NCBI GenBank assembly: GCA_017405965.1
Contig: JAFQZK010000003.1
Location: forward strand, 202,925-266,924
Length of the DNA: 64,000 nucleotides
DNA from: Muribaculaceae bacterium
Lineage (GTDB): Bacteria; Bacteroidota; Bacteroidia; Bacteroidales; Muribaculaceae
Reading direction: 5' to 3'
The notes under the pieces were generated by a model. The model was given only the letters and a program-made list of their open reading frames with translations. It did not search any database and was not told the DNA's origin. Positions 18,364 to 27,203 of the stretch are shown here, piece after piece. The position numbers and the translations under genes were made by a program. How positions within the stretch are numbered: the first letter of the stretch is position 1; each line of letters begins with the position of its first letter.

Positions 18364-19551
18364 ATGAAGAATCTTAGATTGATAATCGCTCTGCTGCTCA
18401 TCGGCTTGGCTGTACAGGCCGGTGCCCAGGTGACCAAGCGCTCCGAAGGCGACTCCCGCAAGAAGGACAAGAAGGAGGGCGCTGCAGCAATCACCGACCG
18501 TCAGCAGTCATTCTACGAGGTCAGGGAACCCAGTGATGCCGACCTGCAGTGGATGAAGGTCATCTACCGTTCACTCGACCTAACCAAGGGCAAGAATCCG
18601 GCGCTTTACTATCCCGAGGTGCCCAACGAGGACGGTGAGAACCTCTACTTCATCATCATGCGCCTGCTGGCCACGAACCAGATCTCGGCCTACGAGTACC
18701 TGGTTGACGGACGCGAGATGTTCACCGAGGACTTCAAGGTCAAGGTGAATGAGCTGTTCGACCGCTTCTCGATTTACTACACCGAGGCCAAGGGCAGCAC
18801 AGCCAAGAATCCCATCTATGAATTTGAGGCCGCCGACATCCGTGGTGGCGAAGTGCTCAGTTACTACATCATCGAGAAGTGGGAGTTTGACACCCGCAGC
18901 AACCAGATGAAGGCGCGCGTCGAGGCCCTGTGCCCCGTGCTGCACCAGGCCGACGACTGGAGTGGTGAGGCCGTGCCTTATCCCATGTTCTGGGTCAAGC
19001 TCAACGACATTCGTCCCTATCTGGCACAGCAGTATGTCTTCACCGACGACGACAACAACCTGGCCCGCTACAGCATCGACGACTTCTTCAAGTTGAACAT
19101 GTACACGGGCGACATCATCAAGACCAAGAACCTGCGCAACCTGTCGCTCAAGCAGATGTTCCCCGAGGAAGAGGCCTACAAGCACGCTCAGGACAGCATC
19201 GAGCAGCGCCTGCGCAGCTTCAACAAGGACCTGTGGGTTCCGCCGTTGGAGGAACTGCAGGCTCGTGCCGAAGCCGAGGAGAAGGCCCGTGCCGAGGCCG
19301 AGGGTGAACTCGAAGAGGGTGAGGAAGGCGCCGAGCAAGTTGAAGGCGAAGCCGCCGACAAGGAAGAGAAGACTGTGACGCGCACCACCAAGCGCGGCAG
19401 CAAGTCCTCGAGCTCTAAGAAGTCGAGCTCTAAGAAGTCGAGCAAAGCCAAGGAAAAAGAAAAGAAGGCCAAGATCAAGGAGCGCAAGCCCAAGACCAGC
19501 ACCCAGACCGTCAATGCCGGCGTGCGTTCGGTGCGCAACCGCAAAAAATAA
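18364..19551 (+). CDS. gldN: T9SS ring protein GldN/PorN with Lys/Ser-rich tail
   Basis: 395 residues. Signal peptide MKNLRLIIALLLIGLAVQAG. The conserved core (~55-300) has YEVREPSDADLQWMKVIYRSLDLTKGKNPALYYPE, YEYLVDGREMFTEDFKVKV and DDFFKLNMYTGDIIKTKNLRNLSLKQMFPEEE, the GldN signature; I quote it in parts. GldN partners GldK in the periplasmic ring. After residue ~300 there is an acidic region (EGELEEGEEGAEQVEG) and then a repetitive Lys/Ser tail with SSSKKSSSKKSS and many Lys. Family members end near the core, so the ~100-residue charged tail is an extension. It is the last gene of the operon. Confidence 0.95.
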   Translation: MKNLRLIIALLLIGLAVQAGAQVTKRSEGDSRKKDKKEGAAAITDRQQSFYEVREPSDADLQWMKVIYRSLDLTKGKNPALYYPEVPNEDGENLYFIIMRLLATNQISAYEYLVDGREMFTEDFKVKVNELFDRFSIYYTEAKGSTAKNPIYEFEAADIRGGEVLSYYIIEKWEFDTRSNQMKARVEALCPVLHQADDWSGEAVPYPMFWVKLNDIRPYLAQQYVFTDDDNNLARYSIDDFFKLNMYTGDIIKTKNLRNLSLKQMFPEEEAYKHAQDSIEQRLRSFNKDLWVPPLEELQARAEAEEKARAEAEGELEEGEEGAEQVEGEAADKEEKTVTRTTKRGSKSSSSKKSSSKKSSKAKEKEKKAKIKERKPKTSTQTVNAGVRSVRNRKK

Positions 19552-19582
19552 TCTTGAAATAATAAAAGAGTTAAATCAGTAG

Positions 19583-19620
19583 CAATGCACGGGGCAGTAC
19601 ACTGTCTCGTGCATTGTATT
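19583..19620 (+). terminator. Hairpin after gldN
   Basis: CAATGCACG (19583-19591) pairs with CGTGCATTG (19608-19616), with an inner GCAGT/ACTGT extension, 32 bases after the gldN stop. No strong T-run follows, so termination may be Rho-assisted. Confidence 0.5.
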
Positions 19621-19737
19621 AGGCAACGATGTTGGCCCAAACCCTGCGGGTCTAATGCGAACCTTTAGCTCGGCGTAGCCAATTACACGAATTTATCAAA
19701 TATAACATGAGTTCGATGAATAACAGTGCTGATAATC

Positions 19738-19912
19738 AGTTCCCCCTCTTGGTCAAGAGGGGGTGCCCGATAGGGCGGGGGCGTTCGTGTTACTGCGACA
19801 GATTATCGTCATCGGTGGCATTAACGCCCTCTAATACCCTCTAATCGCTCCCCCTCCTCCGCCCTTCGGGCACCTCCCCCCAGGCGGGGGAGGAATCCCT
19901 TCTCCCCTAGGG
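19738..19912. repeat. GC-rich intergenic inverted repeats
   Basis: Two palindrome-rich blocks: CCCCCTCTTGGTCAAGAGGGGG near 19741-19763, described in parts as CCCCTCTTG and CAAGAGGGG, and CTCCCCC with GGGGGAG near 19870-19895 around CGCCCTTCGGGC. They occupy part of the 950-base gene-free region between gldN and rpsU. No coding frame is supported there. Confidence 0.55.
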
Positions 19913-19918
19913 GATGAG

Positions 19919-20129
19919 TTGATTATCACTACTTTATTTTCGTCGAACTCACGTTAATCTAATGTAAGTTCGACGATATTCTATTCTAGATCAACCAGTA
20001 GAGACGCAAAATATTGCGTCTCCAATCGTCAACCATTACCAATGGTGCCCTAGAGACGCAATATTTTGCGTCTCTACATAGCGGACGAATTGATTATCAT
20101 TGTTTTATTCTTGTCGAACCAACGTTAAT
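19919..20129. repeat. Repeat cassette: direct repeats flanking GAGACGC palindromes
   Basis: A ~40-base segment at 19919-19958 (TTGATTATCACTACTTTATT, then CGTCGAACTCACGTTAAT) recurs at 20090-20129 with a few changes. Between them, AGAGACGCAAAATATTGCGT near 20001 and AGAGACGCAATATTTTGCGT near 20052 are each palindromic and inverted to one another. This looks like a small mobile or recombinogenic repeat unit; no transposase is present. Confidence 0.6.
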
Positions 20130-20284
20130 TTGGTGAAATAATTAATTATTTTTCGTGTAATTCGACTGATTAGCGGAATCTGCATTGCAAAAAATCAATG
20201 GGCCGACTGCTGTTTCGTTCCCTTGTATGATGGTCATTCATCGCATGCGGGCTGTTTTTTGCAAAAAAATATTTCACAAAAACC

Positions 20285-20315
20285 TTTGCCGGTTTTGGAA
20301 AATTATCTACCTTTG
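20285..20315 (+). promoter_or_regulatory. Promoter of rpsU
   Basis: TTTG at 20285-20288 and TACCTTTG at 20308-20315 are 19 bp apart, an excellent Bacteroidota promoter. It implies a ~185-base leader. Confidence 0.75.
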
Positions 20316-20321
20316 CGACGC

Positions 20322-20505
20322 TAAAAAACGAAAGGGGGTTGGTTAACCTACTGTAAGAGATTGATAATCAATACATATTGACCTGAATGACATCGCTCGG
20401 CACGTGGCTCGCTGGCGATGCTCCATCTGATATAGGGCCACAACCCAATGAAGAAATTCATCAATTAACAAACAAATAAAACATTAAAAACAAAACAAAC
20501 TCATT
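20322..20505 (+). ncRNA. Leader of rpsU with motif shared with the rpmB leader
   Basis: The transcribed leader is non-coding and AT-rich at its 3' end. At 20391-20420 CATCGC pairs with GCGATG around a loop that carries CGGCACGTG and GCTGG. The block 20398-20420 matches 4088-4113 in the rpmB leader at 20 of 23 positions. Known ribosomal protein leaders bind their own product; that role here is inference. Confidence 0.5.
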
Positions 20506-20697
20506 ATGATTATTGTTCCCGTAAAGGAAGGCGACAACATCGAACGCGCCCTTAAGAAATTCAAACGTAAAACCGAGAAGACCGGTGTCATCAAAGAACT
20601 GCGTACCCGTCAGGCTTTCCAGAAGCCTTCGATCACCAACCGCAAGAAGATGATGAAGGCTGTCTATGTACAGCAGCTCCGCAACCGCGAAGAGTAA
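20506..20697 (+). CDS. rpsU: Small ribosomal subunit protein bS21
   Basis: 63 residues, MIIVPVKEGDNIERALKKFKR with the arginine/lysine-rich C-terminal half (RTRQAFQKPSITNRKKMMKA). bS21 sits on the 30S platform near the anti-Shine-Dalgarno region. In Bacteroidota the platform proteins help hide the anti-SD sequence, so bS21 level could affect the SD-independent translation seen in this genome. It is monocistronic with its own promoter, leader and terminator. Confidence 0.96.
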   Translation: MIIVPVKEGDNIERALKKFKRKTEKTGVIKELRTRQAFQKPSITNRKKMMKAVYVQQLRNREE

Positions 20698-20727
20698 TAC
20701 CCGATCAACTCACATCAATTATATCAT

Positions 20728-20766
20728 GACAGGAAGCGCCGTCAGGCGGTTCCTGTCTGTTTTTTT
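20728..20766 (+). terminator. Terminator of rpsU
   Basis: GACAGGAA (20728-20735) pairs with TTCCTGTC (20750-20757), with an inner CGCC/GGCG pairing, and is followed by seven T. Confidence 0.9.
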
Positions 20767-20826
20767 GTGTCATCTTGTCATGGCACGGTAGGGGTCGCTT
20801 CCAGCGACGGGGATAGTGTGGTTCTC

Positions 20827-20880
20827 CCGTGGGTAATGCAAACCACTTCGCTGCTGCTCAGAGGTTTGCATTGCCCACGG
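20827..20880. repeat. Long intergenic hairpin, 18-bp stem
   Basis: CCGTGGGTAATGCAAACC (20827-20844) pairs with GGTTTGCATTGCCCACGG (20863-20880) with a single G-U. The rest of the gene-free stretch 20767-21197 holds weak TTAGCG/TTTGCG repeats (20960-21030) and nothing coding. Confidence 0.7.
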
Positions 20881-21197
20881 TTACTCAAATGACCGCCCTT
20901 CGAGCGTCTTTACGCCTTCGCGTGGCAAGCGTCGCGGATGCCATATTGTTTAAGTTGTTTTAAAAATCTTAGCGTCTTAGCGCCTTTGCGTGGGGCCTAA
21001 ACGCGCGGATGCCAAGGCAGCGTCTTTGCCTGGGGTCAACGAGCGCCGATGGTGTGTGGTGTTAAAATGTGCCAAAAGGCTTAAAAGTTGAATTTTTGAC
21101 AAGATTTTTGGCCTAAAATTTGCAATTCATAAAAATAGTTGCTATTTTAGCGACGCAATAGCAGCACGTCCTCGGTCACCTGCCGTGACGGCTGCTG

Positions 21198-22118
21198 ATG
21201 CCACACAATTGTATGCCTATGAACGCTACTGTGGAACGCTTCCTGCAATACCTGCGCCTCGAGCGCAATCTGTCCTGGAGAACGGTGGACCTCTATCGCC
21301 GTGACCTTGAGCAGTGGGATGCGTTCGTCACGGGTGGCAACGGCAACCTCGATCTGGCTTCGGTCACCGCCAGCGACATACGCGCATGGCTCATGCAACG
21401 GTCGGCCCAAGGAGACTGTGCAGGCACCTTGCGACACAAGGTGCAGGCCATCAGGGCCCTTTACCGTTACCTGCTGCGGCGTGGCGATGTCGCTTCCAAT
21501 CCGGCAGCCCAGGTCGATCTGGCCAAGTTGGCCAAACCCTTACCCAAGTTTGTACGTCAACCCGCTGTCGATGCCGTGCTGGATGCCGACATCGATGAGG
21601 ATGATTTCACCCAAGTGCGTGACCGTCTCATCGTCATGCTGTTCTATGAGACGGGCATCCGTTTGAGCGAACTCATCGGCTTGCAGGACACGGCTGTCGA
21701 TACCGCCAGCCGTGAGCTCAAGGTGCGAGGCAAGCGGGACAAGGACCGCATTGTCCCCTTCGGCGACGAGCTTGTCAAGTGGATTGAGCATTACCGCACC
21801 TTGCGAGCCACCTTGCAGCCCGAGTGCAGCAACTTGCTGGTCACCGTCAAGGGCAAGCCGCTCTATCCCTCGCTGGTCTATCACGTCGTGCACGACTCGC
21901 TGGCAGCTGCCGGTGCTACCGGCAAGCTCAGCCCTCACGTGTTGAGGCACACCTTTGCCAGCGTGATGCTTAACGACGGGGCGCAGCTCAACAGTGTCAA
22001 GGAGTTGCTCGGCCACGAGAGTCTGGCTGCGACACAGGTGTACACTCATGTGACATTGAGTGAACTACAATACAATTACGAACTCGCCCATCCACGGGCA
22101 CTTAAAAAAGGAGGTTAA
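21198..22118 (+). CDS. xerC: Tyrosine recombinase, XerC/XerD type
   Basis: 306 residues from ATG 21198; ATGs at 21213 and 21219 (MNATVERFLQYLRLERNLS) are equally possible and closer to the usual family start. The N-terminal core-binding SAM-like domain (ERFLQYLRLERNLSWRTVDL) is followed by the catalytic domain with all residues in place: Arg in ETGIRLSELIGL, Lys near KRDKDRIVPF, HXXR in HVLRHTFAS, His in LLGHESLAATQ and the Tyr nucleophile in VYTHVT. XerC/D resolve chromosome dimers at dif. There are no phage or integron genes nearby, so a housekeeping role is likely. Its last codons contain the ribosome-binding site of hpf. Confidence 0.9.
   Translation: MPHNCMPMNATVERFLQYLRLERNLSWRTVDLYRRDLEQWDAFVTGGNGNLDLASVTASDIRAWLMQRSAQGDCAGTLRHKVQAIRALYRYLLRRGDVASNPAAQVDLAKLAKPLPKFVRQPAVDAVLDADIDEDDFTQVRDRLIVMLFYETGIRLSELIGLQDTAVDTASRELKVRGKRDKDRIVPFGDELVKWIEHYRTLRATLQPECSNLLVTVKGKPLYPSLVYHVVHDSLAAAGATGKLSPHVLRHTFASVMLNDGAQLNSVKELLGHESLAATQVYTHVTLSELQYNYELAHPRALKKGG
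22107..22115 (+). promoter_or_regulatory. Strong Shine-Dalgarno site for hpf inside the xerC end
   Basis: AAAGGAGGT lies seven to eight bases before the hpf ATG (22120), within the Lys-Gly-Gly codons that end xerC. Such a perfect SD is rare in Bacteroidota and decides the hpf start. Confidence 0.8.
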
Positions 22119-22119
22119 T

Positions 22120-22413
22120 ATGGAAATTAAAATCAATGCCATCCACTTTGATGCAACCGAGAAACTGAATGACTTCATCAACAAGAAAGTGGAAAAACTG
22201 GGAAAGTACAATGAGGAGATCTCTAATGCCGAGGTTGTCCTCAAGGTCGTTAAACCTGAGACTGCCATGAACAAGGAGGCGTCGGTGCGCTTGAACGTGC
22301 CCCGCAGCGAGGATCTGTTCGCTAACAAGGTAGCTGACACCTTCGAGGAAGCCATCGACAACTGCGTGGACGCCCTGAAACGTCAACTCGAGAAAGGTCG
22401 CCGCGACAGGTAG
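22120..22413 (+). CDS. hpf: Ribosome hibernation promoting factor (short HPF/RaiA)
   Basis: 97 residues from ATG 22120 (MEIKINAIHFDATEKLNDFI). The sequence shows the short-HPF beta-alpha-beta fold: FINKKVEKLGKYNEEI, AEVVLKVVKPE and the C-terminal helix DNCVDALKRQLEKGR. It binds the 30S decoding site and shuts ribosomes down in stationary phase. The start is one base after the xerC stop, and the SD sits in xerC, so the two are translationally coupled. Confidence 0.93.
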   Translation: MEIKINAIHFDATEKLNDFINKKVEKLGKYNEEISNAEVVLKVVKPETAMNKEASVRLNVPRSEDLFANKVADTFEEAIDNCVDALKRQLEKGRRDR

Positions 22414-22448
22414 TCCCAGCTCCACATATTGACTAAAGGAAATATCAC

Positions 22449-22488
22449 GCCCCCTGCCGTCACATTGTTGACGGCAGGGGGCGCCGTT
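22449..22488 (+). terminator. Terminator after hpf
   Basis: A 14-bp perfect stem, GCCCCCTGCCGTCA (22449-22462) with TGACGGCAGGGGGC (22469-22482). The T-run after it is short (GTTTC). Confidence 0.8.
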
Positions 22489-22708
22489 TCATGGATTGTG
22501 CCTGCATTTTTTTGAACAATTGTTGTGAATTACATTTTTTTGAGTTATCGTTGTAGCGTGAAGCAGAAGGCTATGCCACGCTGCTGAACAAGACATGCTA
22601 TTAACAAGACGAAAGCGTTTTGTTTTTGGCCTATAACTGAAATTTCGCCAATATTTCGCTCCGTTCAAAGGCAGTCAATAACGCTCCGTCGCTGGTTGAG
22701 TGGTTCGC

Positions 22709-22762
22709 CATCCCCCACAACCAAGGGAGAGGGCTTGACCATAAGGCCAAGCGTGGGGGATG
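22709..22762. repeat. Intergenic hairpin CATCCCCCAC
   Basis: CATCCCCCAC (22709-22718) pairs with GTGGGGGATG (22753-22762), with an inner GCTTG/CAAGC stem. The gene-free stretch 22489-22893 otherwise shows AT-rich sequence and no coding frame. Confidence 0.6.
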
Positions 22763-22893
22763 ACTGTTCGCGGAGCAAGGGCGTTTGGCGATGCCTCAGT
22801 TATAGTGAACAGGACAAACAAAGTCCCTACGCTTTTCATTTACCAAATAATTAAAGCCGAATTCGGGGGACTCAGGAGGCAACCATTAACGTC

Positions 22894-25000
22894 ATGAAAA
22901 AAACTACTTTTCTTTAAGGCCTTTATGCTGGCTACGCTGGCGGCACAGGCTGCCACCGACTATGGCTTCTCTGTGGCTGGAGTGACGGTTACCAGCGCCA
23001 ACTGTAACAACATCGTGAGCAACTATATCACCAGTGGCACGGTGTCTTACAACCCGAGTACCAACACGCTGTACATGAACAATGTTACCATTACCATGAC
23101 GGGTGACTACAACCGTGTTATCAACAACCTGGAGAATGATGGTCTGAAGGTCCAATTCAGTGGCACCTGCAACCTAACGGCTCAGGATGCCTCCGTTATC
23201 CGCGTCAGGAAGCATACTACCACGCTGTATGCTCCTTCTGCATCCACTGTTGTGAACATTACAGGCGTTAACGATTGTGCCATTTATATGGCAACGGATA
23301 ATTTTCCCAAGCTGTATTTTGAGGGACCTGGCAAATTCATTATCAAGTCCACCGCGAAACCTGCTCTCGAAGGTCAAGACAATGGCGATCTCCTGGGTGC
23401 TCCCTATTATGTTTTTTTCAAAAATGTGAATGCAACATTGTCTTCTACTCAGGATAATGTGGTCAGATTATATGGCTTTATCATATTTAACGAAGGCAGC
23501 AGCGTCAGGTTCAAGGCCACTAACAATTCTTCCAAATCCGTTATCACTAGAGCAAAATTCTGGTATAATGGAAACGAGACCATCTTGGAGCCTCTTGGAG
23601 CCTATAGCAGCGGCGATTGGGAAAGTGGTACCGTCTATGATGCCAACGGCAACAGGGTCATTTACGACGATGTTTACGTCAGCGATGACTACGTGCTCAT
23701 TAATGCTACTAACTTCCCCGATGCCAACTTCCGAAATGCTTTGCTGAGTATCTATCCCAAGGGCTACCTGTCGCAGAGTGACATCAACTCCCGCACTTCA
23801 TTGAGTGTATCAAATAAGAGCATTTCAAGCCTTACCGGAATATCTTACTTCACCGAATTACAGTATCTGTATTGCAGCAACAACAGCCTGACCACGCTGC
23901 AACTCAAGAATAACCCCAAGCTGAAATATGTTGATGCCAGTAACAATCAGTTGCTGTGGCTTGACGTGACTAACTGCACGCAATTGAATAAACTGATATG
24001 CAATAATAACAAGTTGGGTCAACATTCTACCTACACGTCAGGTCTTTATGGTTTAGGCAGTTGCTATCAGACCCTGAATTATTTGGACTGCTCCAACAAT
24101 TCGTTGCCAAGCCTATCGCTTTTCAACTATTCAAATTTGATGACCTTGAAGTGCAACAATAACACGACTCTGACGACACTTACTTGCTATAATAACGCCT
24201 TGACCATTCTCGATATCACAGGTAACACGGGATTGACAACACTCAGGTGTTACAATAATGCCAACCTGACTGCCATCACGGGTCTGGCTAGCTGCAAGGC
24301 CATCACCTATCTGGACTGTGAGGACTGCGCCATCACCAGCCTGCCTGGCGTGAACAACATGAGCAACATCGAGACGCTCTATGCCCGCAACAACAAGTTG
24401 ACTACGCTAAATGTTAGCCAATTGTCTAACCTGAAGACCTTGAGGGTCAGCGGCAACACGTTGTTGACCAGGCTGGATTGTTATTATTGTGATTTGACCT
24501 CTCTCTACGTGACGGGATGTTCTTCCATGACCTATCTCGATTGCTCGTTCAACCAACTGACGACCCTCGACTTGACAGGCTGCTCAGCCCTTAATCACCT
24601 CGAGATTTATTTCAACAAGATCAGTGGTTCAGGCATGACGACCCTGGTCAATAGTTTACCCACGCGCTCGGCAAGCAATATGGGTACTTTGCTTGCAGTC
24701 CATGTTAACGATAATAACTCGATGACTGATGCCCAGATCACTACGGCCCGCAACAAGTACTGGCTGCCCAAGAAGTACAATGGCAGCGCCTGGGTAGAGA
24801 TGACGGCTTCTACCTCGATGCGCGGCGACGTGAACAGCGACGGCAGCGTGAACATCAGCGACGCCACCATGCTCATCAGCTACATCCTGACTGGCAACGT
24901 GCCGGGTATCGACCTTAGTGCTGCCGACGTGAACGGCGACGGCAGCGTGAACATCAGCGACGCCACCATGCTCATCAACACCGTCATGACATCGAGGTAA
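22894..25000 (+). CDS. Secreted leucine-rich-repeat protein with dockerin; start out of frame at an A7 tract
   Basis: The long open frame begins at ATG 22925 (691 residues), but its natural start seems to be ATG 22894. From there the frame reads MKKTTFL and stops. Removing one A from the run of seven (22897-22903) gives MKKLLFFKAFMLATLAAQAA, a perfect signal peptide that runs into the long frame. So the gene carries a +1 homopolymer shift. Mature protein: ~20-250 beta-rich (repeated TNTLYMNNVTI, VVNITG strands); ~265-610 leucine-rich repeats of the CSNNSLTTLQLKNNPKL, CNNNKL and LDCSFNQLTTLDLTGC kind; then a C-terminal dockerin (GDVNSDGSVNISDA, ADVNGDGSVNISDA). If the shift is real the protein would lack export; a base-calling error or slippage switch is possible. 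Confidence 0.8.
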
Positions 25001-25035
25001 ACCATCCTTGTGGTTATAACCACGTTTTTCACATG

Positions 25036-25069
25036 ATTTAGGGCAGGGGCATCAACCCTTGCCCTAAAT
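25036..25069 (+). terminator. Hairpin terminator
   Basis: ATTTAGGGCA (25036-25045) pairs with TGCCCTAAAT (25060-25069), 36 bases after the stop of the LRR/dockerin gene. Between it and the tRNA promoter there is the 10-bp repeat at 25161-25200 and otherwise nothing recognisable. Confidence 0.65.
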
Positions 25070-25160
25070 ATATTATAATGTATTATAAGGATCGCCTCAA
25101 AGTTCCCTTTCCAGCCTTTTATCTCCCAATAGCGCCATAGCGTGAGATTGTAGTACCCCC

Positions 25161-25200
25161 GTCCGACTTAGTCTGACTTAGTCCGACCTTGTCCGACCCC
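25161..25200. repeat. 10-bp degenerate tandem repeat
   Basis: Four units in exact register: GTCCGACTTA, GTCTGACTTA, GTCCGACCTT, GTCCGACCCC. Confidence 0.8.
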
Positions 25201-25371
25201 GCCCCCATGGCTCGAAATTCCAGAGAGATTGGTCGTTTTCTTATTCCGTGGGGCAGGGTGGGGTGAAAAAGCGTTGTATTGTCGAACTGTGGTAATATAT
25301 TGTCAACCAGTTTGTTGTGGCGCATTGTGGCGGCCGGTTGAAAACTTTTTTGAAAAAAAAGTGCGAAAAAG

Positions 25372-25402
25372 TTTGCCAGTTTAAAAAATGGCAGTACCTT
25401 TG
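25372..25402 (+). promoter_or_regulatory. Promoter of the tRNA-tuf operon
   Basis: TTTG at 25372-25375 and TACCTTTG at 25395-25402, 19 bp apart. It would start transcription ~40 bases before the first tRNA. Confidence 0.75.
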
Positions 25403-25448
25403 CATCCGCAAACGAGATCACCCCGTATCTCCAAGCGCAACGATAGAT

Positions 25449-25522
25449 GCCTCTTTAGCTCAGTTGGCCAGAGCACGTGATTTGTAATCTCGGGGTCGTT
25501 GGTTCGAATCCGACAAGAGGCT
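25449..25522 (+). tRNA. tRNA-Thr (anticodon TGT)
   Basis: Acceptor GCCTCTT/AAGAGGC, anticodon loop TTTGTAA giving TGT, and GGTTCGAATCC T-arm. First of four tandem tRNAs. CCA is not encoded. Confidence 0.95.
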
Positions 25523-25539
25523 CAAGAACATAACACAAT

Positions 25540-25622
25540 GGGTAGATTCCAGAGTGGCCAAATGGGGCAGACTGTAAATCTGCTGCGTCATCGCTTCGGT
25601 GGTTCGAATCCATCTCTACCCA
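25540..25622 (+). tRNA. tRNA-Tyr (anticodon GTA)
   Basis: Acceptor GGGTAGA/TCTACCC, anticodon loop CTGTAAA giving GTA, and the long variable arm of a class II tRNA. 83 bases. Confidence 0.95.
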
Positions 25623-25630
25623 CATGTTTT

Positions 25631-25703
25631 GCGGAAGTAGCTCAGTTGATAGAGCATCAGCCTTCCAAGCTGAGGGCCGCGGGTTTGAGCCCCGTCTTCC
25701 GCT
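25631..25703 (+). tRNA. tRNA-Gly (anticodon TCC)
   Basis: Acceptor GCGGAAG/CTTCCGC, anticodon loop CTTCCAA giving TCC. 73 bases. Confidence 0.95.
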
Positions 25704-25720
25704 CAAGAACAAAAGAAATT

Positions 25721-25792
<72 letters not shown>

Positions 25793-25913
25793 CAAAATGT
25801 AGAACGCTTCGCCTCTCACTGATTGCGGGTTAAGTTATCAATAGGGGGTGGAGTGATTTACGCAATAAGGTAGACTAAATTTATCATTCAATTTTCAATA
25901 ACAACTATTCATT

Positions 25914-27113
25914 ATGGCAAAAGAGCATTTTGAAAGAACTAAACCGCATGTTAACATCGGTACTATTGGTCACGTTGACCACGGTAAAACTACCCTGACC
26001 GCTGCTATCACTACCGTGCTTGCTAAGGACGGTGATATCGCTGGTGATAGCGTTCGTTCGTTTGACTCGATCGACAACGCACCCGAGGAGAAGGAGCGCG
26101 GTATTACTATCAACACCGCTCACGTTGAGTATGAGACCAAGAATCGTCACTATGCTCACGTTGACTGCCCGGGCCACGCTGACTATGTAAAGAACATGGT
26201 TACTGGTGCCGCTCAGATGGACGGTGCTATCGTAGTTGTTGCTGCTACCGACGGCGTTATGCCGCAGACCCGCGAGCACATCCTGCTCGCCCGTCAGGTG
26301 AACGTTCCCCGTCTGGTTATCTTCCTGAACAAGTGCGACTCTCCCGATGTTGACGAGGAGATGATCGAGCTCGTTGAGATGGACGTTCGTGACCTGTTGA
26401 GCGAGTATGAGTTCGACGGTGACAACACCCCCATCATCAAGGGTTCGGCACTGGGTGCCCTCCAGGGTGAGCCCAAGTGGGAGGATACCGTACGCGAGCT
26501 GATGAACGCTGTTGACGAGTGGATTCCCCTGCCCCCGCGTGATCGTGACAAGCCTTTCCTGATGCCCATCGAGGACGTCTTCTCAATCACTGGCCGTGGC
26601 ACCGTTGCCACCGGTCGTATCGAGACTGGTGTCGTTAAGGTGAGCGACGAGGTTCAGATCATGGGTCTGGGTGCCGAGATGAAGTCGGTAGTTACTGGTG
26701 TTGAGATGTTCCGCAAGATCCTCGACGAAGGTGAGGCTGGTGATAACGTAGGTCTGCTGCTCCGCGGTATCGACTACAAGACCATCAAGCGCGGTATGGT
26801 AATCTGCCACCCGGGCGTTATCAAACCCCACGACCACTTCAAGGCTTCTATCTACGTCCTGAAGAAGGAAGAGGGCGGTCGCCACACTCCGTTCCACAAC
26901 CACTATCGTCCCCAGTTCTACATCCGCACCCTGGATGTTACCGGTGAGATCATGCTCCCCGCTGGTGTCGAGATGGTAATGCCTGGTGACAACGTCGAGA
27001 TCGACGTCAAGCTGATCACCCCGGTTGCTTGCAGCGAAGGTCTGCGTTTCGCTATCCGCGAGGGTGGCCGCACCGTAGGTTCGGGTCAGATCACTGGCAT
27101 CATTGAGGACTAA
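25914..27113 (+). CDS. tuf: Elongation factor Tu
   Basis: 399 residues. The GTPase motifs are intact: GHVDHGKTT (P-loop), DCPGHADY (G3) and NKCD (G4); the switch [14 protein letters not shown] and the two beta-barrel domains follow. It delivers aminoacyl-tRNA to the ribosome. It lies 121 bp after the fourth tRNA with no terminator or clear promoter between, so it is probably co-transcribed with the tRNAs. Codon use is strongly biased toward highly expressed patterns (GTT, GCT, GGT). Confidence 0.99.
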   Translation: MAKEHFERTKPHVNIGTIGHVDHGKTTLTAAITTVLAKDGDIAGDSVRSFDSIDNAPEEKERGITINTAHVEYETKNRHYAHVDCPGHADYVKNMVTGAAQMDGAIVVVAATDGVMPQTREHILLARQVNVPRLVIFLNKCDSPDVDEEMIELVEMDVRDLLSEYEFDGDNTPIIKGSALGALQGEPKWEDTVRELMNAVDEWIPLPPRDRDKPFLMPIEDVFSITGRGTVATGRIETGVVKVSDEVQIMGLGAEMKSVVTGVEMFRKILDEGEAGDNVGLLLRGIDYKTIKRGMVICHPGVIKPHDHFKASIYVLKKEEGGRHTPFHNHYRPQFYIRTLDVTGEIMLPAGVEMVMPGDNVEIDVKLITPVACSEGLRFAIREGGRTVGSGQITGIIED

Positions 27114-27169
27114 TCTGTAAGATTGTCTCAACCGTCAACCGCCCTTGTGGCGATTGACAAAAAAATAAG

Positions 27170-27200
27170 GGGTCTGGCTCTAGCCAGCCGGACCCTTTTT
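27170..27200 (+). terminator. Terminator between tuf and tRNA-Trp
   Basis: GGGTCTGGCT pairs with AGCCAGCCGGACCC (one bulge), 27170-27195, followed by five T. It separates tuf from the tRNA-Trp/secE unit, perhaps partially. Confidence 0.85.
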
Positions 27201-27203
27201 AAT

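Noticed and set aside
21198-22118. Integrase marking a mobile island
   Set aside because: The sequence is XerC/D-like, next to hpf, with no attachment repeats, tRNA target or cargo genes.
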